64,000 nucleotides of DNA, from positions 4,299,001 through 4,363,000 of the forward strand of contig NZ_JAGGML010000001.1 of assembly GCF_017875275.1 (NCBI RefSeq), read 5' to 3'. Under the pieces are notes generated by a model, which made no database searches, was not told where the DNA came from, and saw only the letters and a program-made list of their open reading frames with translations. This document shows positions 35,588 through 45,198 of this stretch, piece after piece; the first letter of the stretch is position 1, and each line of letters begins with the position of its first letter. Source of the DNA: Xanthobacter flavus. GTDB lineage: Bacteria > Pseudomonadota > Alphaproteobacteria > Rhizobiales > Xanthobacteraceae. Both the position numbers and the translations under genes were made by a program.

Positions 35588-35602
35588 AATGTAAATAACA
35601 TT
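35588..35602. promoter_or_regulatory. Operator AATGT-N5-ACATT at the DUF2852 transcription start
   Basis: Perfect inverted repeat AATGT (35588-35592) and ACATT (35598-35602) with a 5-base spacer, 18 bases upstream of the DUF2852 start codon and overlapping the predicted +1. The same arms and spacing occur at 36290-36304 in front of the neighbouring TetR gene. A repressor bound here would block transcription. Confidence 0.65.
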
Positions 35603-35607
35603 CACAT

Positions 35608-35636
35608 AGATAGGGGCGAGGGGAGCTTTTGTCAAT
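35608..35636 (-). promoter_or_regulatory. Promoter of the DUF2852 gene
   Basis: On the minus strand ATTGAC (35631-35636), 17 bases, then CTATCT (35608-35613): five of six matches each to the alphaproteobacterial CTTGAC-N17-CTATAT pattern. The expected start falls about 7 bases later, inside the 35588-35602 palindrome. Confidence 0.7.
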
Positions 35637-35653
35637 GGCGCTCTTCCGGCGCC

Positions 35654-36286
35654 TCACGCGTCGGGCGCGCCGAGGCCTTTCAGATAGACGAGGAATCCGG
35701 CCTCAAGAAGGTCGTCCGGATCCATGGGCAGCCTGCGCCGGCCACCATCGGCGCGGCCGAACAGCGAGGCAATGCCATGGGCGAGGGACCAACAATGCAG
35801 GGCCACCATCAGCGCCGGCGGGCGCCCGGGGCCGGGCATGTGAGAGACCAGAACTTCCGCGGCTTCCCGCAGTACACCGAACGCCTTGTCCCCGGCCTGC
35901 TTCAAACCCTCGTGACGGTCGGGGGAGAGGCCGGATTCGAACATGGCCACATATTCGGCCGGCCGGCTGCGGGCGAAGGCGAGATAGGCGCGGCCGACCC
36001 GCTCGAACGCTTCCAAGGCCTTGGGGCGCCCGCTTTGCCAGGCGGCCTGCAAGGTCTCGGTGAGCCGCTCAAACCCTGCCGTGGCAACAGCCGCGAGCAG
36101 TTCGTCCCGGTCGCGGAAATGGCGGTAGGGGGCGGCGGGGCTCACCCCCGCGCGTCGGGCCGCCTCGGCGAAGGTGAAGCCGGCGACACCCTTCTCGGCC
36201 ACGAGGTCGAGTGCGGCCTGCATCAGGGCTTCCCGCAGGTTGCCGTGATGGTAGGAGCGCGTTTCGCCGTTCCGGGTCCAGCTCAT
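35654..36286 (-). CDS. TetR/AcrR family regulator with WHG-type C-terminal domain
   Basis: 210-aa repressor. The N-terminal helix-turn-helix is seen in YHHGNLREALMQAALDLVAEKG (residues 12-33, quoted in part) and FAEAARRAGVSPAAPYRHF (about 39-57), typical of the TetR_C_13/WHG subgroup. The ATG at 36286 has no good ribosome-binding site; an AATGT-N5-ACATT palindrome starts 3 bases upstream of it, so it may be autoregulated, with a leaderless or very short leader. It is 57 bases downstream of ruvB and 84 bases upstream of the DUF2852 gene. Confidence 0.88.
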   Translation of the reverse strand: MSWTRNGETRSYHHGNLREALMQAALDLVAEKGVAGFTFAEAARRAGVSPAAPYRHFRDRDELLAAVATAGFERLTETLQAAWQSGRPKALEAFERVGRAYLAFARSRPAEYVAMFESGLSPDRHEGLKQAGDKAFGVLREAAEVLVSHMPGPGRPPALMVALHCWSLAHGIASLFGRADGGRRRLPMDPDDLLEAGFLVYLKGLGAPDA

Positions 36287-36289
36287 GTC

Positions 36290-36304
36290 AATGTGCTTTA
36301 CATT
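36290..36304. promoter_or_regulatory. Second AATGT-N5-ACATT operator, at the TetR start codon
   Basis: AATGT (36290-36294), GCTTT, ACATT (36300-36304), directly upstream of the TetR ATG. It has the same half-sites and spacing as the site in front of the DUF2852 gene, which makes both credible binding sites of this regulator. Confidence 0.6.
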
Positions 36305-36342
36305 TCGCGGAGGCCGCCGTCGAGAGCGGCGTCAACCGCCGC

Positions 36343-37374
36343 TCAGTCGCCTTCGTCGAACAGCGGCATCTGCTTCACGGACGGTGGTTCGGCGAGACCG
36401 AGATGACGGAAGGCGGCACCGGTCAGCATCCGCCCGCGCGGGGTCCGCTGGATGAAGCCCTGCTGCACAAGGAAGGGCTCGACGATTTCCTCGATGGCAT
36501 CGCGCGGCTCCGAAAGGGCTGCGGCCAGCGTATCCACGCCCACTGGGCCGCCGCCGTAGAATTCAGCGATCACCGTTAGGTAGCGCCGGTCCATGGCATC
36601 GAGACCGGCGGCATCCACCTCAAGCGCAAGGAGGGCGCGGTCGGCGATCTTGCGGTCGATCCGCTCCGCCTCGGCCACCAGCGCGAAATCGCGCACCCGC
36701 CGCAGCAGTCGCCCGGCGATGCGCGGGGTGCCGCGCGCGCGGCGGGCGATTTCGGTGGCACCGTCCGGCGCGATGGCGATGCCCATCACCCGCGCCCCGC
36801 GCACCACGATCTTCTCCAGTTCCTCCACCGTGTAGAACTGGAGCCGGACGGGAATGCCGAAGCGGTCGCGCAGCGGCGTGGTCAGCAGGCCGGAGCGGGT
36901 GGTGGCCCCCACCAGCGTGAATTTCGGCAGCGAGATCTTCACCGAACGGGCGGCGGGGCCCTCGCCGATCACGAGGTCGAGCTCGTAATCCTCCATGGCC
37001 GGATAGAGGATTTCCTCCACGGCCGGGGAGAGGCGGTGAATTTCGTCAATAAAGAGCACGTCGCGCTCTTCGAGATTGGTGAGGATGGCGGCCAGGTCGC
37101 CCGCCTTGGCGATCACCGGGCCGGAGGTGGAGCGGAAGCCCACGCCCATCTCGCGCGACATGATCTGCGCCAGCGTGGTCTTGCCGAGGCCGGGCGGCCC
37201 CACGAACAGCACATGGTCCAGAGCCTCGCCGCGTGCCCGCGCCGCCTTGATGAAGATTTCCAGATTGGCGCGCGCCTGCGCCTGACCCACGAACTCCGAC
37301 AGGAGCTGCGGGCGCAGGGTGGAATCGGCGGCATCATCGCCGCGCTTTTCGCCGGAGAGGAGGCGGGTGTTCAT
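36343..37374 (-). CDS. ruvB: Holliday junction branch migration ATPase RuvB
   Basis: 343-aa AAA+ motor driving RuvA-bound Holliday junctions. Walker [10 protein letters not shown] is at residues 59-67, Walker B is [11 protein letters not shown], sensor 1 is GATTRSGLL, and the arginine finger region [15 protein letters not shown] is present, as is the C-terminal winged helix (RTPRGRMLT). It is divergent from a flavin reductase gene that separates it from ruvA, so it must have its own promoter. Confidence 0.97.
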   Translation of the reverse strand: MNTRLLSGEKRGDDAADSTLRPQLLSEFVGQAQARANLEIFIKAARARGEALDHVLFVGPPGLGKTTLAQIMSREMGVGFRSTSGPVIAKAGDLAAILTNLEERDVLFIDEIHRLSPAVEEILYPAMEDYELDLVIGEGPAARSVKISLPKFTLVGATTRSGLLTTPLRDRFGIPVRLQFYTVEELEKIVVRGARVMGIAIAPDGATEIARRARGTPRIAGRLLRRVRDFALVAEAERIDRKIADRALLALEVDAAGLDAMDRRYLTVIAEFYGGGPVGVDTLAAALSEPRDAIEEIVEPFLVQQGFIQRTPRGRMLTGAAFRHLGLAEPPSVKQMPLFDEGD

Positions 37375-37530
37375 GACGAGAGCCTTGCGCGCCTCGGGAC
37401 CAGCGACTCGCGCGACTGTAGTGCCTGCCGGCCGGGTACGGAAGGGGAACGGTCCGGCCCGGCGTGATCTGGATTAATGCGGGCGCGAGCCGCACGTGGA
37501 AACCTGCCGCCTTCAGTTCAGGAGGTCGCC

Positions 37531-38073
37531 ATGGGCCGTGCCATGAAGGAGCTTCCGCTCGCGGAGGTCTACAAGCTGATCGAGCCGGGGCCGGTGGTCC
37601 TGCTCACGACGGCGGCGCGGGGGCGGGCCAATGTCATGGCCATGTCCTGGCACATGATGGTGGAATTCACCCCGCCGCTCATCGCCTGCATCGTCTCCTC
37701 CGCCGATTTCAGCTTCGGGGCACTGCGCACCACGAAGGAATGCGTCATCGCCATTCCCGCCGTGGCGCTGGCGGAGAAGGTGGTGGCCGTGGGCAACTGC
37801 TCCGGCGAAGAGGTGGACAAGTTCTCCACCGTCGGGCTCACGCCCGTTCCTGCGGCGCTGGTTCAGGCGCCGCTGGTGGCGGAGTGCTTCGCCAACCTTG
37901 AATGCCGCGTAGTGGAGACGCGGCTCGTCAACCGCTTCAACCTGTTCGTGCTGGAAGTGGTCAAGGCGTGGCGCGACCCGGCGCAGAAGGCGCCGCGTAC
38001 CATTCACCATCGCGGCTACGGCACCTTCTCGGTCGATGGCGAAGAACTGAAGATCGCCTCGCGCATGCCCTGA
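37531..38073 (+). CDS. Flavin reductase family protein
   Basis: 180-aa FMN-binding split-barrel protein (flavin reductase-like domain). Such proteins reduce flavin with NAD(P)H or act as oxidoreductases of unknown partner. Conserved features: PVVLLTTAARGRANVMAMSWHMMVEF (partly quoted), TTKECVIAIP, and a VGNCSGEEVDKF loop. The ATG at 37531 has AGGAGG upstream. It sits on the opposite strand between ruvA and ruvB, splitting a gene pair that is normally adjacent, which suggests a local insertion. Confidence 0.85.
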   Translation: MGRAMKELPLAEVYKLIEPGPVVLLTTAARGRANVMAMSWHMMVEFTPPLIACIVSSADFSFGALRTTKECVIAIPAVALAEKVVAVGNCSGEEVDKFSTVGLTPVPAALVQAPLVAECFANLECRVVETRLVNRFNLFVLEVVKAWRDPAQKAPRTIHHRGYGTFSVDGEELKIASRMP

Positions 38074-38078
38074 GCCGT

Positions 38079-38699
38079 CTACTTGGCCAGTTCCTTGAGC
38101 CCAAGCCGGATCAGCGTCTCGGTCTTCGCATCCTCCCCCGCGCTGCGCAGGGCGGCGGCGATGGCGGTGTTGGCCTGCGGCGCCCCATAGCCGAGATTGA
38201 CGAGCGCGGACACTGCATCTGCCGCCGCGCCACCGGCGACCGGCGCAGCGGCCGCGGCGCCGCCGAGGTCGGCGAGGGAGACCGAGCCGGTGCCGAAGCC
38301 CGGCATCTTGTCCTTCAGCTCGGTGATAATGCGGGTGGCGACCCGTGGCCCGACACCGGGGGCGCGCGCGACTGTCGTCTTGTCGCCCAGCGCGATGGCC
38401 TGCGTCAGCTCGGAGGCGCTGAGCGTGGAAAGCACCGCCAGCGCCGTCTTGGTGCCGATGCCCTGCACCCCCTGCAGCAGCCGGAACCAGTCCCGCTCCG
38501 CCGCCGAGGCGAAGCCGAACAGGCGGATGGCGTCTTCCCGCACATGGGTCTCGATGAACAGGGCCGCCGCCTCGCCGGCCCTTGGCAAGGCCGAGAGCGT
38601 GCGGCCGGAGCAGTGGACGAGATAGCCGACGCCGTGCACGTCGATGATGGCGTGGTCCTCGTTGAGTTCGTCCACCACGCCCTTGAGCTTGCCGATCAT
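38079..38699 (-). CDS. ruvA: Holliday junction DNA helicase subunit RuvA
   Basis: 206-aa DNA-binding subunit that forms tetramers on Holliday junctions and recruits RuvB. It begins [21 protein letters not shown]; the helix-hairpin-helix regions [17 protein letters not shown] and [17 protein letters not shown] are in the middle, and the C-terminal RuvB-binding domain ([18 protein letters not shown]) at the end. It is 10 bases downstream of the DUF1772 gene and convergent with the flavin reductase gene, 5 bases apart. Confidence 0.96.
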   Translation of the reverse strand: MIGKLKGVVDELNEDHAIIDVHGVGYLVHCSGRTLSALPRAGEAAALFIETHVREDAIRLFGFASAAERDWFRLLQGVQGIGTKTALAVLSTLSASELTQAIALGDKTTVARAPGVGPRVATRIITELKDKMPGFGTGSVSLADLGGAAAAAPVAGGAAADAVSALVNLGYGAPQANTAIAAALRSAGEDAKTETLIRLGLKELAK

Positions 38700-38709
38700 G
38701 TGCGACCCT

Positions 38710-39150
38710 TCAGCCCGTGGCTGCGATGAAAAAGACGAAGGTGGCCAGCGCCCCGAGGCCGGTGCGCACCATATGCAACTGCCCCCAGTTGGCGATGAGG
38801 CGGCGGGTGTCCGGCCCGGCCTCCTCCTCCCGCGCGCCCATCAGCGCCCGGTTGGTGGGCATGATGCCGACCATCGTGAACGGCCAGTTGGCGAGCATCA
38901 ACACCGCGCCGGCGAGCCAGCGCCAGTCGTCATCGGTGGCAAACGCTGCGCCGCCGAGCAGCGCGCCGACCAGCGCGAGGGTTGCCTGCATGGCGAAGCC
39001 GCGCCGGTAGGCCGGCTTCCATTGGGCGAGCGCCGCGCGGTCCGGCAGCATCAGCCGCGCCGGCTGCTCGACCGCATTGATATAGAAGGCGGCGCCGGTG
39101 AAGACGGCCGCCGTCACGAGCGCCAGTTGTCCATAGATCATGGCGAACAT
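38710..39150 (-). CDS. DUF1772 family membrane protein
   Basis: 146-aa protein with four predicted membrane helices (about residues 5-27, 53-72, 77-98 and 122-145). It shows family features such as [28 protein letters not shown] and [11 protein letters not shown]1772 includes anthrone oxygenase-like proteins; the role here is unknown. The start could be the ATG at 39150 or at 39141. It lies between ruvC and ruvA in the same direction, 21 and 10 bases from each, so it is embedded in the ruv transcript. Confidence 0.82.
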   Translation of the reverse strand: MFAMIYGQLALVTAAVFTGAAFYINAVEQPARLMLPDRAALAQWKPAYRRGFAMQATLALVGALLGGAAFATDDDWRWLAGAVLMLANWPFTMVGIMPTNRALMGAREEEAGPDTRRLIANWGQLHMVRTGLGALATFVFFIAATG

Positions 39151-39171
39151 CCCTGAGGGCCGCCGGCGAGC

Positions 39172-39681
39172 TTACAGCGCCGCGCGCGCACGCGCAGCCG
39201 CGCCGCGATGGTGCGCGTGCGTAATGGCGATGGCGAGCGCGTCGGCGGCGTCGTCGGTCTCGGGCGTCGCCTTGGGCAAGAGGATGCCGATCATCATCCG
39301 CACCTGCGCCTTCTCGGCTCGGCCGGCGCCGACCACGCTCTTCTTCACCAGCAGCGGCGCGTACTCCGCCACCGGAAGGCCCATCTGGGCGGGCGCCAGC
39401 ATGACGACCCCGCGCGCCTGGCCGAGCTTCAGGGTCGAGGACGGGTTCATGTTCACGAACGTCTCTTCCACCGCCGCCTCGGCCGGGGCGAAGCGCAGGA
39501 GCACGTCAACCAGCCCGCGATGCAGGGCGGCGAGCCGCTCGGCCATCTCGCCCGTCTCGGGCGGAAGGATGGTGCCGCAGGCGACGAAGGACAGCCGCGA
39601 GCCCAGCACGTCGATGACGCCCCAGCCCGTGCGGCGCAGGCCGGGGTCGAGGCCGAGGATGCGAATCGCGTTCAGGTTCAT
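39172..39681 (-). CDS. ruvC: Crossover junction endodeoxyribonuclease RuvC
   Basis: 169-aa Holliday junction resolvase with an RNase H fold. Catalytic carboxylates are in [13 protein letters not shown] (Asp near residue 10), VEETFVN (Glu near 69) and [11 protein letters not shown] (Asp near 144-147). The start ATG at 39681 is taken over an upstream GTG because it matches the family N-terminus. First gene of the ruvC-DUF1772-ruvA unit. Confidence 0.96.
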   Translation of the reverse strand: MNLNAIRILGLDPGLRRTGWGVIDVLGSRLSFVACGTILPPETGEMAERLAALHRGLVDVLLRFAPAEAAVEETFVNMNPSSTLKLGQARGVVMLAPAQMGLPVAEYAPLLVKKSVVGAGRAEKAQVRMMIGILLPKATPETDDAADALAIAITHAHHRGAAARARAAL

Positions 39682-39717
39682 GGCGGGAAGGTGCGCCACC
39701 GGCCGGGCGGGGGAAAG

Positions 39718-39740
39718 GGGATGCCGTGGACCGGCATCCC
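39718..39740 (-). terminator. Terminator after the PodJ-like gene
   Basis: Perfect 9-bp stem GGGATGCCG-TGGAC-CGGCATCCC, 12 bases beyond the stop of the leftward PodJ-like gene, followed on the minus strand by CTTTCC. Confidence 0.6.
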
Positions 39741-39751
39741 GCGCCGCACGG

Positions 39752-42310
39752 TCAGCGGGTGGTGCCGGCGGAGCTCGCGACGCGGGTCGCGACCTTGGCC
39801 GGGGCGGCGTTGGCCACCACGTCCGCGGGTTGCTCCTGCCACTCGGGCTTGACCGTCACCATGTTGGCGGCAGCCACCGGCGTCGCGGGAACGAAGGTGG
39901 CGGACGCCTGCTGCGCCTTGGCCAGCCAGGCGGGATCCGCGTCGCGACTCAGGATGTCGCGCTTGCGGGCGCTGTCCTCGTCGCCCTGACGGGCAGCGAG
40001 ATCGAGCCACTTCCACGCTTCCGCCGCATCGGCGCTTACGCCGAGGCCACGGGCGTAGATGACGCCCAGATTGTACTGGCTGTCGCGATGCCCGAGGTCG
40101 GCGGCGGCGCGGAACCACCTGAGCGCGCCAGCCCAGTCCGGCTGGCCGTTGAGGCCGGGCAGGGTGCCTTCCGACAGGAGCATGGCGAGCGCGTGCATGG
40201 CCCGCACGTTCCCCTGTTCGGCCGCCCAGGTGTAGAAGCGCCGCGCTTCGCCCATGTCCTTGCCGGCGGACTCATAGAGCGCGCCGAGCCGGAGCGCGGC
40301 GAGGGCGGAGCCGCGCTGCACCGCATAGCCGAGCCATTTGGTGGCGGCGTCGAGGTCCGCGTCCGTCCCGCGTCCTTCCGCATAGCGGCCGGCGACGAGG
40401 AAGGCGGCCGCCGGATCTCCCGCGCGGGCGGCGATCTGCAAAGCGGACGGCCCGATGGCCGGCGGCAGCTCGGTGGGGGAGACCCCGGCGACGGCTGGCG
40501 CGGCCAGCCGGCGGAGCGTATCCGTCAGGCTCGTGACAAGCTCGGGACCGCTGCGCACGGCCATGCCCACGCTGAGGCCGGTGAAGACGGTGGTCGCGCC
40601 GGCGATGAGCGCCACCATGGCGATGTGACGGCGCCGCGCGAACAAGCTGGCGAAGACGCTTGCCCCTTGAGGGCGGCGCTCCCGGGTCTTTTCGGTTTTC
40701 CGGCTGCGCTTTTCGACACGGGGACGCTCTTCGTCCGTCTCCTTGGCCGAGGATGGGGGGGTGCCCCAGTCGACGCGCCGGTTCGGACGGGGCCACGGAA
40801 CGTCGCTCGCCGCCGCACGCAAGGCGCTTTCCAGCGGATCGACCTCGGCTGCGGCAGCGTGGGCGTCGGCGGCGTGAGGCTGGGCGGATTGGGGTTCGGC
40901 AGCGTAGGGTTGCGGATGGGGCGCTGCGGCATCCGCGTGCGAGAGCGTCGCCTCCTCGAAGAACGGTTCCCGGTAATATCCGGCCGCCTGATCCGTGACA
41001 TCCCGATACGCAGCGTCCTCATCGTCGCCGTCGTGCGCCCGCGCGGGAGCGGTGCGCGGGGCATAGGTGCCGTCACCCGCCTGGGCGAGGGAGACGGAGA
41101 TACCTTCGAGCTGCTGTTCAAGCTCGGCGCCATAAAGCTCGCCGGCCCGGCGCTCCATCTCGTCCTGACGCGCCTCAAGGGCGGCAAGCCCGCGCTTCAG
41201 CCCGAGCACGGCGGCGCCGTCCGGATGGTCAGACACCTTGGCGGCCACGGCCGAGGCGGCCTCGGAGGCGACGGAGCGCGTATCCTCGCGCACGTGGCGT
41301 ACTTCCTCGCTCAGGCGGCGCAGGCCTGATTCGATATCGTCCAGCCGACCGAGCCGCTCCTGGGCCTGGCGCAACTGCTCGGAGAGGCCGGACAGATGAC
41401 GCTCCATCGTGTCGACGATGGGGTGCTCCGCCCTGCCGCTTTCCTCGGCCGCGGTCAGGCGTGCCGCGAGGGCGCCCAGCCGCTGGGAGATTTCAAGGCC
41501 AAGCGCGGGTGAGACGCTCGCCGCCTGGTCGGCGATCTGTCCGGACATGCGGTCGAGCCGCGCCTGGACGCCGTTCACGGCTTCAAGGAGCGAGGACCGA
41601 AGGTGCTCTGTCGCCTGCGCATCGTCAGCGCGGCCGCGCGCCTCGACCTCGGCGAAGCGCTGTAGCAGGGCATCGGCATTGCGCTCGAAATCGACGGCCG
41701 CATCGGTGACCCGCCGCGCCGCCTGCTCGCCGGCGAGGGCGACACCCTCGGCGCAGGCCGCGAGGCGCTGGGCGAGCTTGGCCATGGCGTCCTGGCCCTG
41801 GCCGCCGCTGACGAGGCGCTGCACCAGTTCGCGCATCTCGTTCATCTGGCTCTGCAGGCGGGCGACCTCAACCGGGTCCACCGCGCGGGCGCCGAGCAGC
41901 TCGATCTTGCGACCGAGGGCATCGATGCCCGATTCGACCACCTTGAAGCGCTCGGTGGACCGCTCGTTGCGGCCCATCTGGCCGAGGCTGTCGCGGATGG
42001 AAGTGAGCTCGGCGAGGATCGCCTGATCCGAACCGTCGCGGGTCGCGCCGGCTTCCCGAAGGTCGTCCACACGGCGCGCAAGAAGCGTGATTGCGCGGTC
42101 CATCTCGGTCACGGCGCGCTTGGGCGCAGCCGTCGCGAGACGTTCCCGCAGAATGCCGATTTCACCCCGCAGGGCCTCGATCGCCGACGCGGGAAGATCA
42201 AAGACGTCCCATGCGGGGACGTCGGGGTGATCGGCCTGCGCATGGGGATCGAAGCCATGGTGGGCCTCGAAGCCTGCGCGCGTCCGGGCCGTGCGCTCAA
42301 AACGCTCCAT
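39752..42310 (-). CDS. PodJ-like coiled-coil/Sel1-repeat membrane protein
   Basis: 852-aa protein. The cytoplasmic N-terminal two thirds is a long heptad-rich coiled-coil region (about residues 45-420), then an acidic Ala/Pro-rich linker (about 430-560), a basic patch ([13 protein letters not shown]), one membrane helix (about 580-600, [21 protein letters not shown]) and a periplasmic part with about four Sel1 repeats ([51 protein letters not shown]). This is the architecture of PodJ, the polar scaffold of Caulobacter and Hyphomicrobiales, but sequence identity to PodJ cannot be judged here. The start has GGGAGG. A cell-pole or division role is inferred. Confidence 0.72.
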   Translation of the reverse strand: MERFERTARTRAGFEAHHGFDPHAQADHPDVPAWDVFDLPASAIEALRGEIGILRERLATAAPKRAVTEMDRAITLLARRVDDLREAGATRDGSDQAILAELTSIRDSLGQMGRNERSTERFKVVESGIDALGRKIELLGARAVDPVEVARLQSQMNEMRELVQRLVSGGQGQDAMAKLAQRLAACAEGVALAGEQAARRVTDAAVDFERNADALLQRFAEVEARGRADDAQATEHLRSSLLEAVNGVQARLDRMSGQIADQAASVSPALGLEISQRLGALAARLTAAEESGRAEHPIVDTMERHLSGLSEQLRQAQERLGRLDDIESGLRRLSEEVRHVREDTRSVASEAASAVAAKVSDHPDGAAVLGLKRGLAALEARQDEMERRAGELYGAELEQQLEGISVSLAQAGDGTYAPRTAPARAHDGDDEDAAYRDVTDQAAGYYREPFFEEATLSHADAAAPHPQPYAAEPQSAQPHAADAHAAAAEVDPLESALRAAASDVPWPRPNRRVDWGTPPSSAKETDEERPRVEKRSRKTEKTRERRPQGASVFASLFARRRHIAMVALIAGATTVFTGLSVGMAVRSGPELVTSLTDTLRRLAAPAVAGVSPTELPPAIGPSALQIAARAGDPAAAFLVAGRYAEGRGTDADLDAATKWLGYAVQRGSALAALRLGALYESAGKDMGEARRFYTWAAEQGNVRAMHALAMLLSEGTLPGLNGQPDWAGALRWFRAAADLGHRDSQYNLGVIYARGLGVSADAAEAWKWLDLAARQGDEDSARKRDILSRDADPAWLAKAQQASATFVPATPVAAANMVTVKPEWQEQPADVVANAAPAKVATRVASSAGTTR

Positions 42311-42887
42311 TCCGGCCTCCCGGGGCGACAAATGACTTTGAGGTGTCAAAGTACCGCGCCCCGATTCGGTGATGTCTTCGGCACAGAATTTCGGATCAAG
42401 GTAAATCGCCGGTTAATCCTGCGGCCAAAGACGGAAGAGGGGTCGAGCGCCATTCGTTCGCCGGCAGGGCGTTACAGGCCGGAAATACAATCCAGGAGTG
42501 TGTTCAAGCTCCGCCTTCAGGGCCGTTTAGCGTGCCGCTACGGACACCTAACCAGCGTCGCACCCGCCGCAGCGGCAACTTGAGGACGTTGGATGCCATG
42601 GCGAGGGCCCTGAACGTGCCCCATCTAACTATCTGAGTTTGCAGACTTGTAACTGTTACTTTCCCCTACGGTAGCCCCGAGAACCTCCCCATCGTGCCGG
42701 CATGGCGGTACGCATAGTGGCGCAGCGGCACCTCGGGATCCGGCTTGGGTCATCCAGCCCACCCGAGAGAGCCGGTTCCGTCCCCGGGGGAACGCACTCA
42801 GGTGCGTGGGGGCGCTGCGTCCATAAGCACGTCGTTACCGGCACCCCGTCCGCGCCAGGACGGGATCGAGATAAGGGGAATTGAGGC
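42311..42887. other. 577-base divergent intergenic region (PodJ-like / merR)
   Basis: The longest gap in the window. No gene supported. It contains a perfect palindrome GTAAC-T-GTTAC (42649-42659), which could be an operator, and a GTTCC...GGAAC symmetric stretch near 42776-42795. Locally less GC-rich stretches (42380-42420, 42620-42665) may be promoters. A small RNA cannot be excluded. Confidence 0.45.
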
Positions 42888-43328
42888 ATGGACGCCAACA
42901 CGTTCGAGAAGTCGTTCGACCACGGGCTGGACACCGTCGCTCCGGCGCAGGCTCACCCGGCTGGTGAGGGCTATCGCGAGGCCGTGGTCTTCACGATCGG
43001 CGACCTCTCCCGCGAGTTCGGGATCACCCTGCGGGCCCTGCGCTTCTACGAGGACAAGGGCCTGATTTCGCCCCGCCGCGACGGCATGACCCGGCTCTAT
43101 TCCGAAACCGATCGCAAGCGTCTGGCGGTGATCCTGAAGGGCAAGCACCTCGGCTTCACCCTGGCGGAGATCCGGGCGCTGGTGGCGGCCCATGAGGGCG
43201 GCGAGAGCGAGCTTTCCCTGTCGCGCGATCGCTGCCTGTCGCAGATCGCCCAGCTGGAGCGTCAGCGCGGCGAGATCGACACCGCCATCTCCGAGCTGAA
43301 GTCCATGGCCCTGGCTTTCGCGGCCTGA
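42888..43328 (+). CDS. MerR family transcriptional regulator (LiuR/beta-oxidation type)
   Basis: 146-aa MerR protein. The winged helix-turn-helix VFTIGDLSREFGITLRALRFYEDKGLI is at about residues 34-60 (quoted in part), preceded by a 30-residue unstructured tail, with a coiled-coil C-terminus and no cysteines like those of metal sensors. The sequence style fits the alphaproteobacterial MerR group that usually sits beside acyl-CoA dehydrogenase and thiolase genes, yet no such genes are here. The ATG at 42888 has AAGGGG nine bases upstream. It is convergent with yebC across a terminator. Confidence 0.86.
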   Translation: MDANTFEKSFDHGLDTVAPAQAHPAGEGYREAVVFTIGDLSREFGITLRALRFYEDKGLISPRRDGMTRLYSETDRKRLAVILKGKHLGFTLAEIRALVAAHEGGESELSLSRDRCLSQIAQLERQRGEIDTAISELKSMALAFAA

Positions 43329-43374
43329 GCTGGACGGAGGCGGCGCAGGCCGCCTCTGGACATTTCGAATGGAA

Positions 43375-43397
43375 AACGCCCGGTCTTGCCGGGCGTT
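43375..43397. terminator. Bidirectional terminator between merR and yebC
   Basis: Perfect 9-bp stem AACGCCCGG-TCTTG-CCGGGCGTT. On the minus strand it is followed by TTTCC, giving a T-run for yebC; on the plus strand it ends merR. Confidence 0.8.
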
Positions 43398-43419
43398 CGA
43401 TCTCAAAGCGGGCGCGGGA

Positions 43420-44166
43420 TCAGGCGCTCAGCTTCGCCAGCAAGGCATCGGACAGCTCGAAATTGGCGGTGACGGTCTGCACGTCGTCATTGTCCTCGAG
43501 CGTCTCGACGAGGCGCATGAGCTTCTCGCCGGTCTCGTCGTCCACCGCCACGGAATTTTGTGGCCGCCACACCAGCGCCGCCTTGCTCGGCTCGCCGAAC
43601 TTCTGCTCCAGAGCCCGCTGCACCTCGGCCAGTTGCTCGGCTGCGCAGATCACCTCGTGACCATCCTCGCTGGAGGTCACGTCGTCGGCGCCGGCCTCGA
43701 TGGCCGCTTCCATCATGGTGTCGGCATCCGCCTTGCCGGCGGCATATTCGATGCGCCCCACCCGGTCGAACATGAAGGACACCGCGCCGGTCTCGGCGAG
43801 GTTGCCGCCCGACTTGGTGAAGTAGGAGCGGACTTCGGAGGCGGTCCGGTTGCGGTTGTCGGTGAGCGCCTCGACGATCACGGCGACGCCGCCGGGGCCG
43901 TAGCCCTCATAGCGAATCTCGTCGTAATTCTCGGTGTCCGCCCCGGCCGCCTTCTTGATGGCCCGGTCGATGTTGTCCTTGGGCATGTTCTCGGCGCGGG
44001 CCGCGAGGATGGCGGCGCGCAGGCGCGCGTTCATGTTGGGATCGGGCAGGCCCATCTTGGCCGAGACCGTGATCTCGCGCGCCAGCTTGGAGAACAGCTT
44101 GGAGCGCATCGCGTCCTGCCGCCCCTTGCGGTGCATGATGTTCTTGAATTGTGAATGCCCGGCCAT
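43420..44166 (-). CDS. yebC: YebC/PmpR family transcriptional or ribosome-associated regulator
   Basis: 248-aa TACO1/YebC family protein. It begins [18 protein letters not shown], with the conserved [13 protein letters not shown] and [19 protein letters not shown] segments. Members act as transcription regulators, and recent work implicates the family in translation of difficult peptide motifs. The start at 44166 is the invariant family N-terminus; the open frame upstream is not used. It often neighbours ruvC, here about 4.5 kb away. Confidence 0.95.
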   Translation of the reverse strand: MAGHSQFKNIMHRKGRQDAMRSKLFSKLAREITVSAKMGLPDPNMNARLRAAILAARAENMPKDNIDRAIKKAAGADTENYDEIRYEGYGPGGVAVIVEALTDNRNRTASEVRSYFTKSGGNLAETGAVSFMFDRVGRIEYAAGKADADTMMEAAIEAGADDVTSSEDGHEVICAAEQLAEVQRALEQKFGEPSKAALVWRPQNSVAVDDETGEKLMRLVETLEDNDDVQTVTANFELSDALLAKLSA

Positions 44167-44335
44167 GGCCGCCACCGTCCCGTTGTGCGGACCCGCCCCG
44201 CGCCCCGCATCAGCGGCGCCGCCCGGACCGATCCTGTTGACTGGAGCGGGCCTTATAGGCGGGCCAAAGGGAAAAGGGCAAGGAAGCGGGTGCAGCATAA
44301 CGATGCCACGCTTCTTCTACCGCTAAGGCAGGGGC

Positions 44336-45157
44336 TCAATCCCAGAAGGTCGGACGGGAGGGTTCGAGTCCCGCGCCCATGCGCACGGCCGCCACCTTCA
44401 CCGCAAGGCCGGTGCGGTCGTCGGTCTCGACCGCGACGCCGGAGAGCGCGGCCGGTCCTGCCGCCGGCTCGAACCGGCCGGACGCGAGCTTGCGGGTGAA
44501 GCGCCGCAGCGGCTCCTCCTTGTCCATGCCGATCACCCCATCATAGGCGCCGCACATGCCGGCGTCGGTCATGTAGGCCGTGCCGCCGGAGAGAATGCGG
44601 TAATCGGCGGTGGGGACGTGGGTGTGGGTGCCCACCACGAGGGAGGCGCGGCCGTCGCAGAAATGGCCGATCGCCTGCTTCTCGCTGGTGGTCTCGGCGT
44701 GCACATCCACCACCACGGCATCCACCATCTCGCCCAGCGTGGCGCCGTCCAGCGCCCTGTCGAGGCCGGCGAAGGGATCGTCCAGCGGATCCATGAAGAC
44801 GCGGCCCATCACGTTGACCACGAGCACGCGGGCGCCGTTGCGCGCTTCCACCAGAGTGGCCCCGCGCCCGGGCGTGCCGGGCGGATAATTCAGCGGCCGC
44901 ACCAAAGCCGGGGCGCGCTCGATGAACACCAGGGCCTCGCGCTGGTCGAAGGCGTGGTTGCCGAGGGTGATGGCATCGGCGCCGGCGGCGCGCAGTTCGT
45001 CATGGATCGCCTCGGTAATGCCGAAGCCGCCGGCGGCATTCTCGCCGTTCACCACAACGAGATCGAGCGACCATTGGGCGACGAGGCCCGGCAAATGCGA
45101 CACGACGCATTCGCGGCCCGAGCGGCCGACGACGTCGCCAAGAAACAGAATGCGCAT
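44336..45157 (-). CDS. TIGR00282 family metallophosphoesterase (YmdB-like)
   Basis: 273-aa calcineurin-like phosphodiesterase. Metal-binding motifs: GDVVGRSG (residues 7-14), NGENAAGG, GNHAFDQ and GTHTHVPTAD. The Bacillus relative YmdB hydrolyses cyclic nucleotides (cAMP) and affects biofilm formation; the role in Alphaproteobacteria is not known. The ATG at 45157 has GGAAGAG upstream. It is 41 bases downstream of the folate cyclo-ligase gene, so co-transcribed. Confidence 0.9.
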   Translation of the reverse strand: MRILFLGDVVGRSGRECVVSHLPGLVAQWSLDLVVVNGENAAGGFGITEAIHDELRAAGADAITLGNHAFDQREALVFIERAPALVRPLNYPPGTPGRGATLVEARNGARVLVVNVMGRVFMDPLDDPFAGLDRALDGATLGEMVDAVVVDVHAETTSEKQAIGHFCDGRASLVVGTHTHVPTADYRILSGGTAYMTDAGMCGAYDGVIGMDKEEPLRRFTRKLASGRFEPAAGPAALSGVAVETDDRTGLAVKVAAVRMGAGLEPSRPTFWD

Positions 45158-45198
45158 GAACTCTTCCGGCAACACGAACGAAGGGCAGCGGGCGGGCG

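Noticed and set aside
42680-42887. Riboswitch-like leader in front of merR
   Set aside because: Several GC stems can be drawn, but none matches a known riboswitch core that I can recognise.
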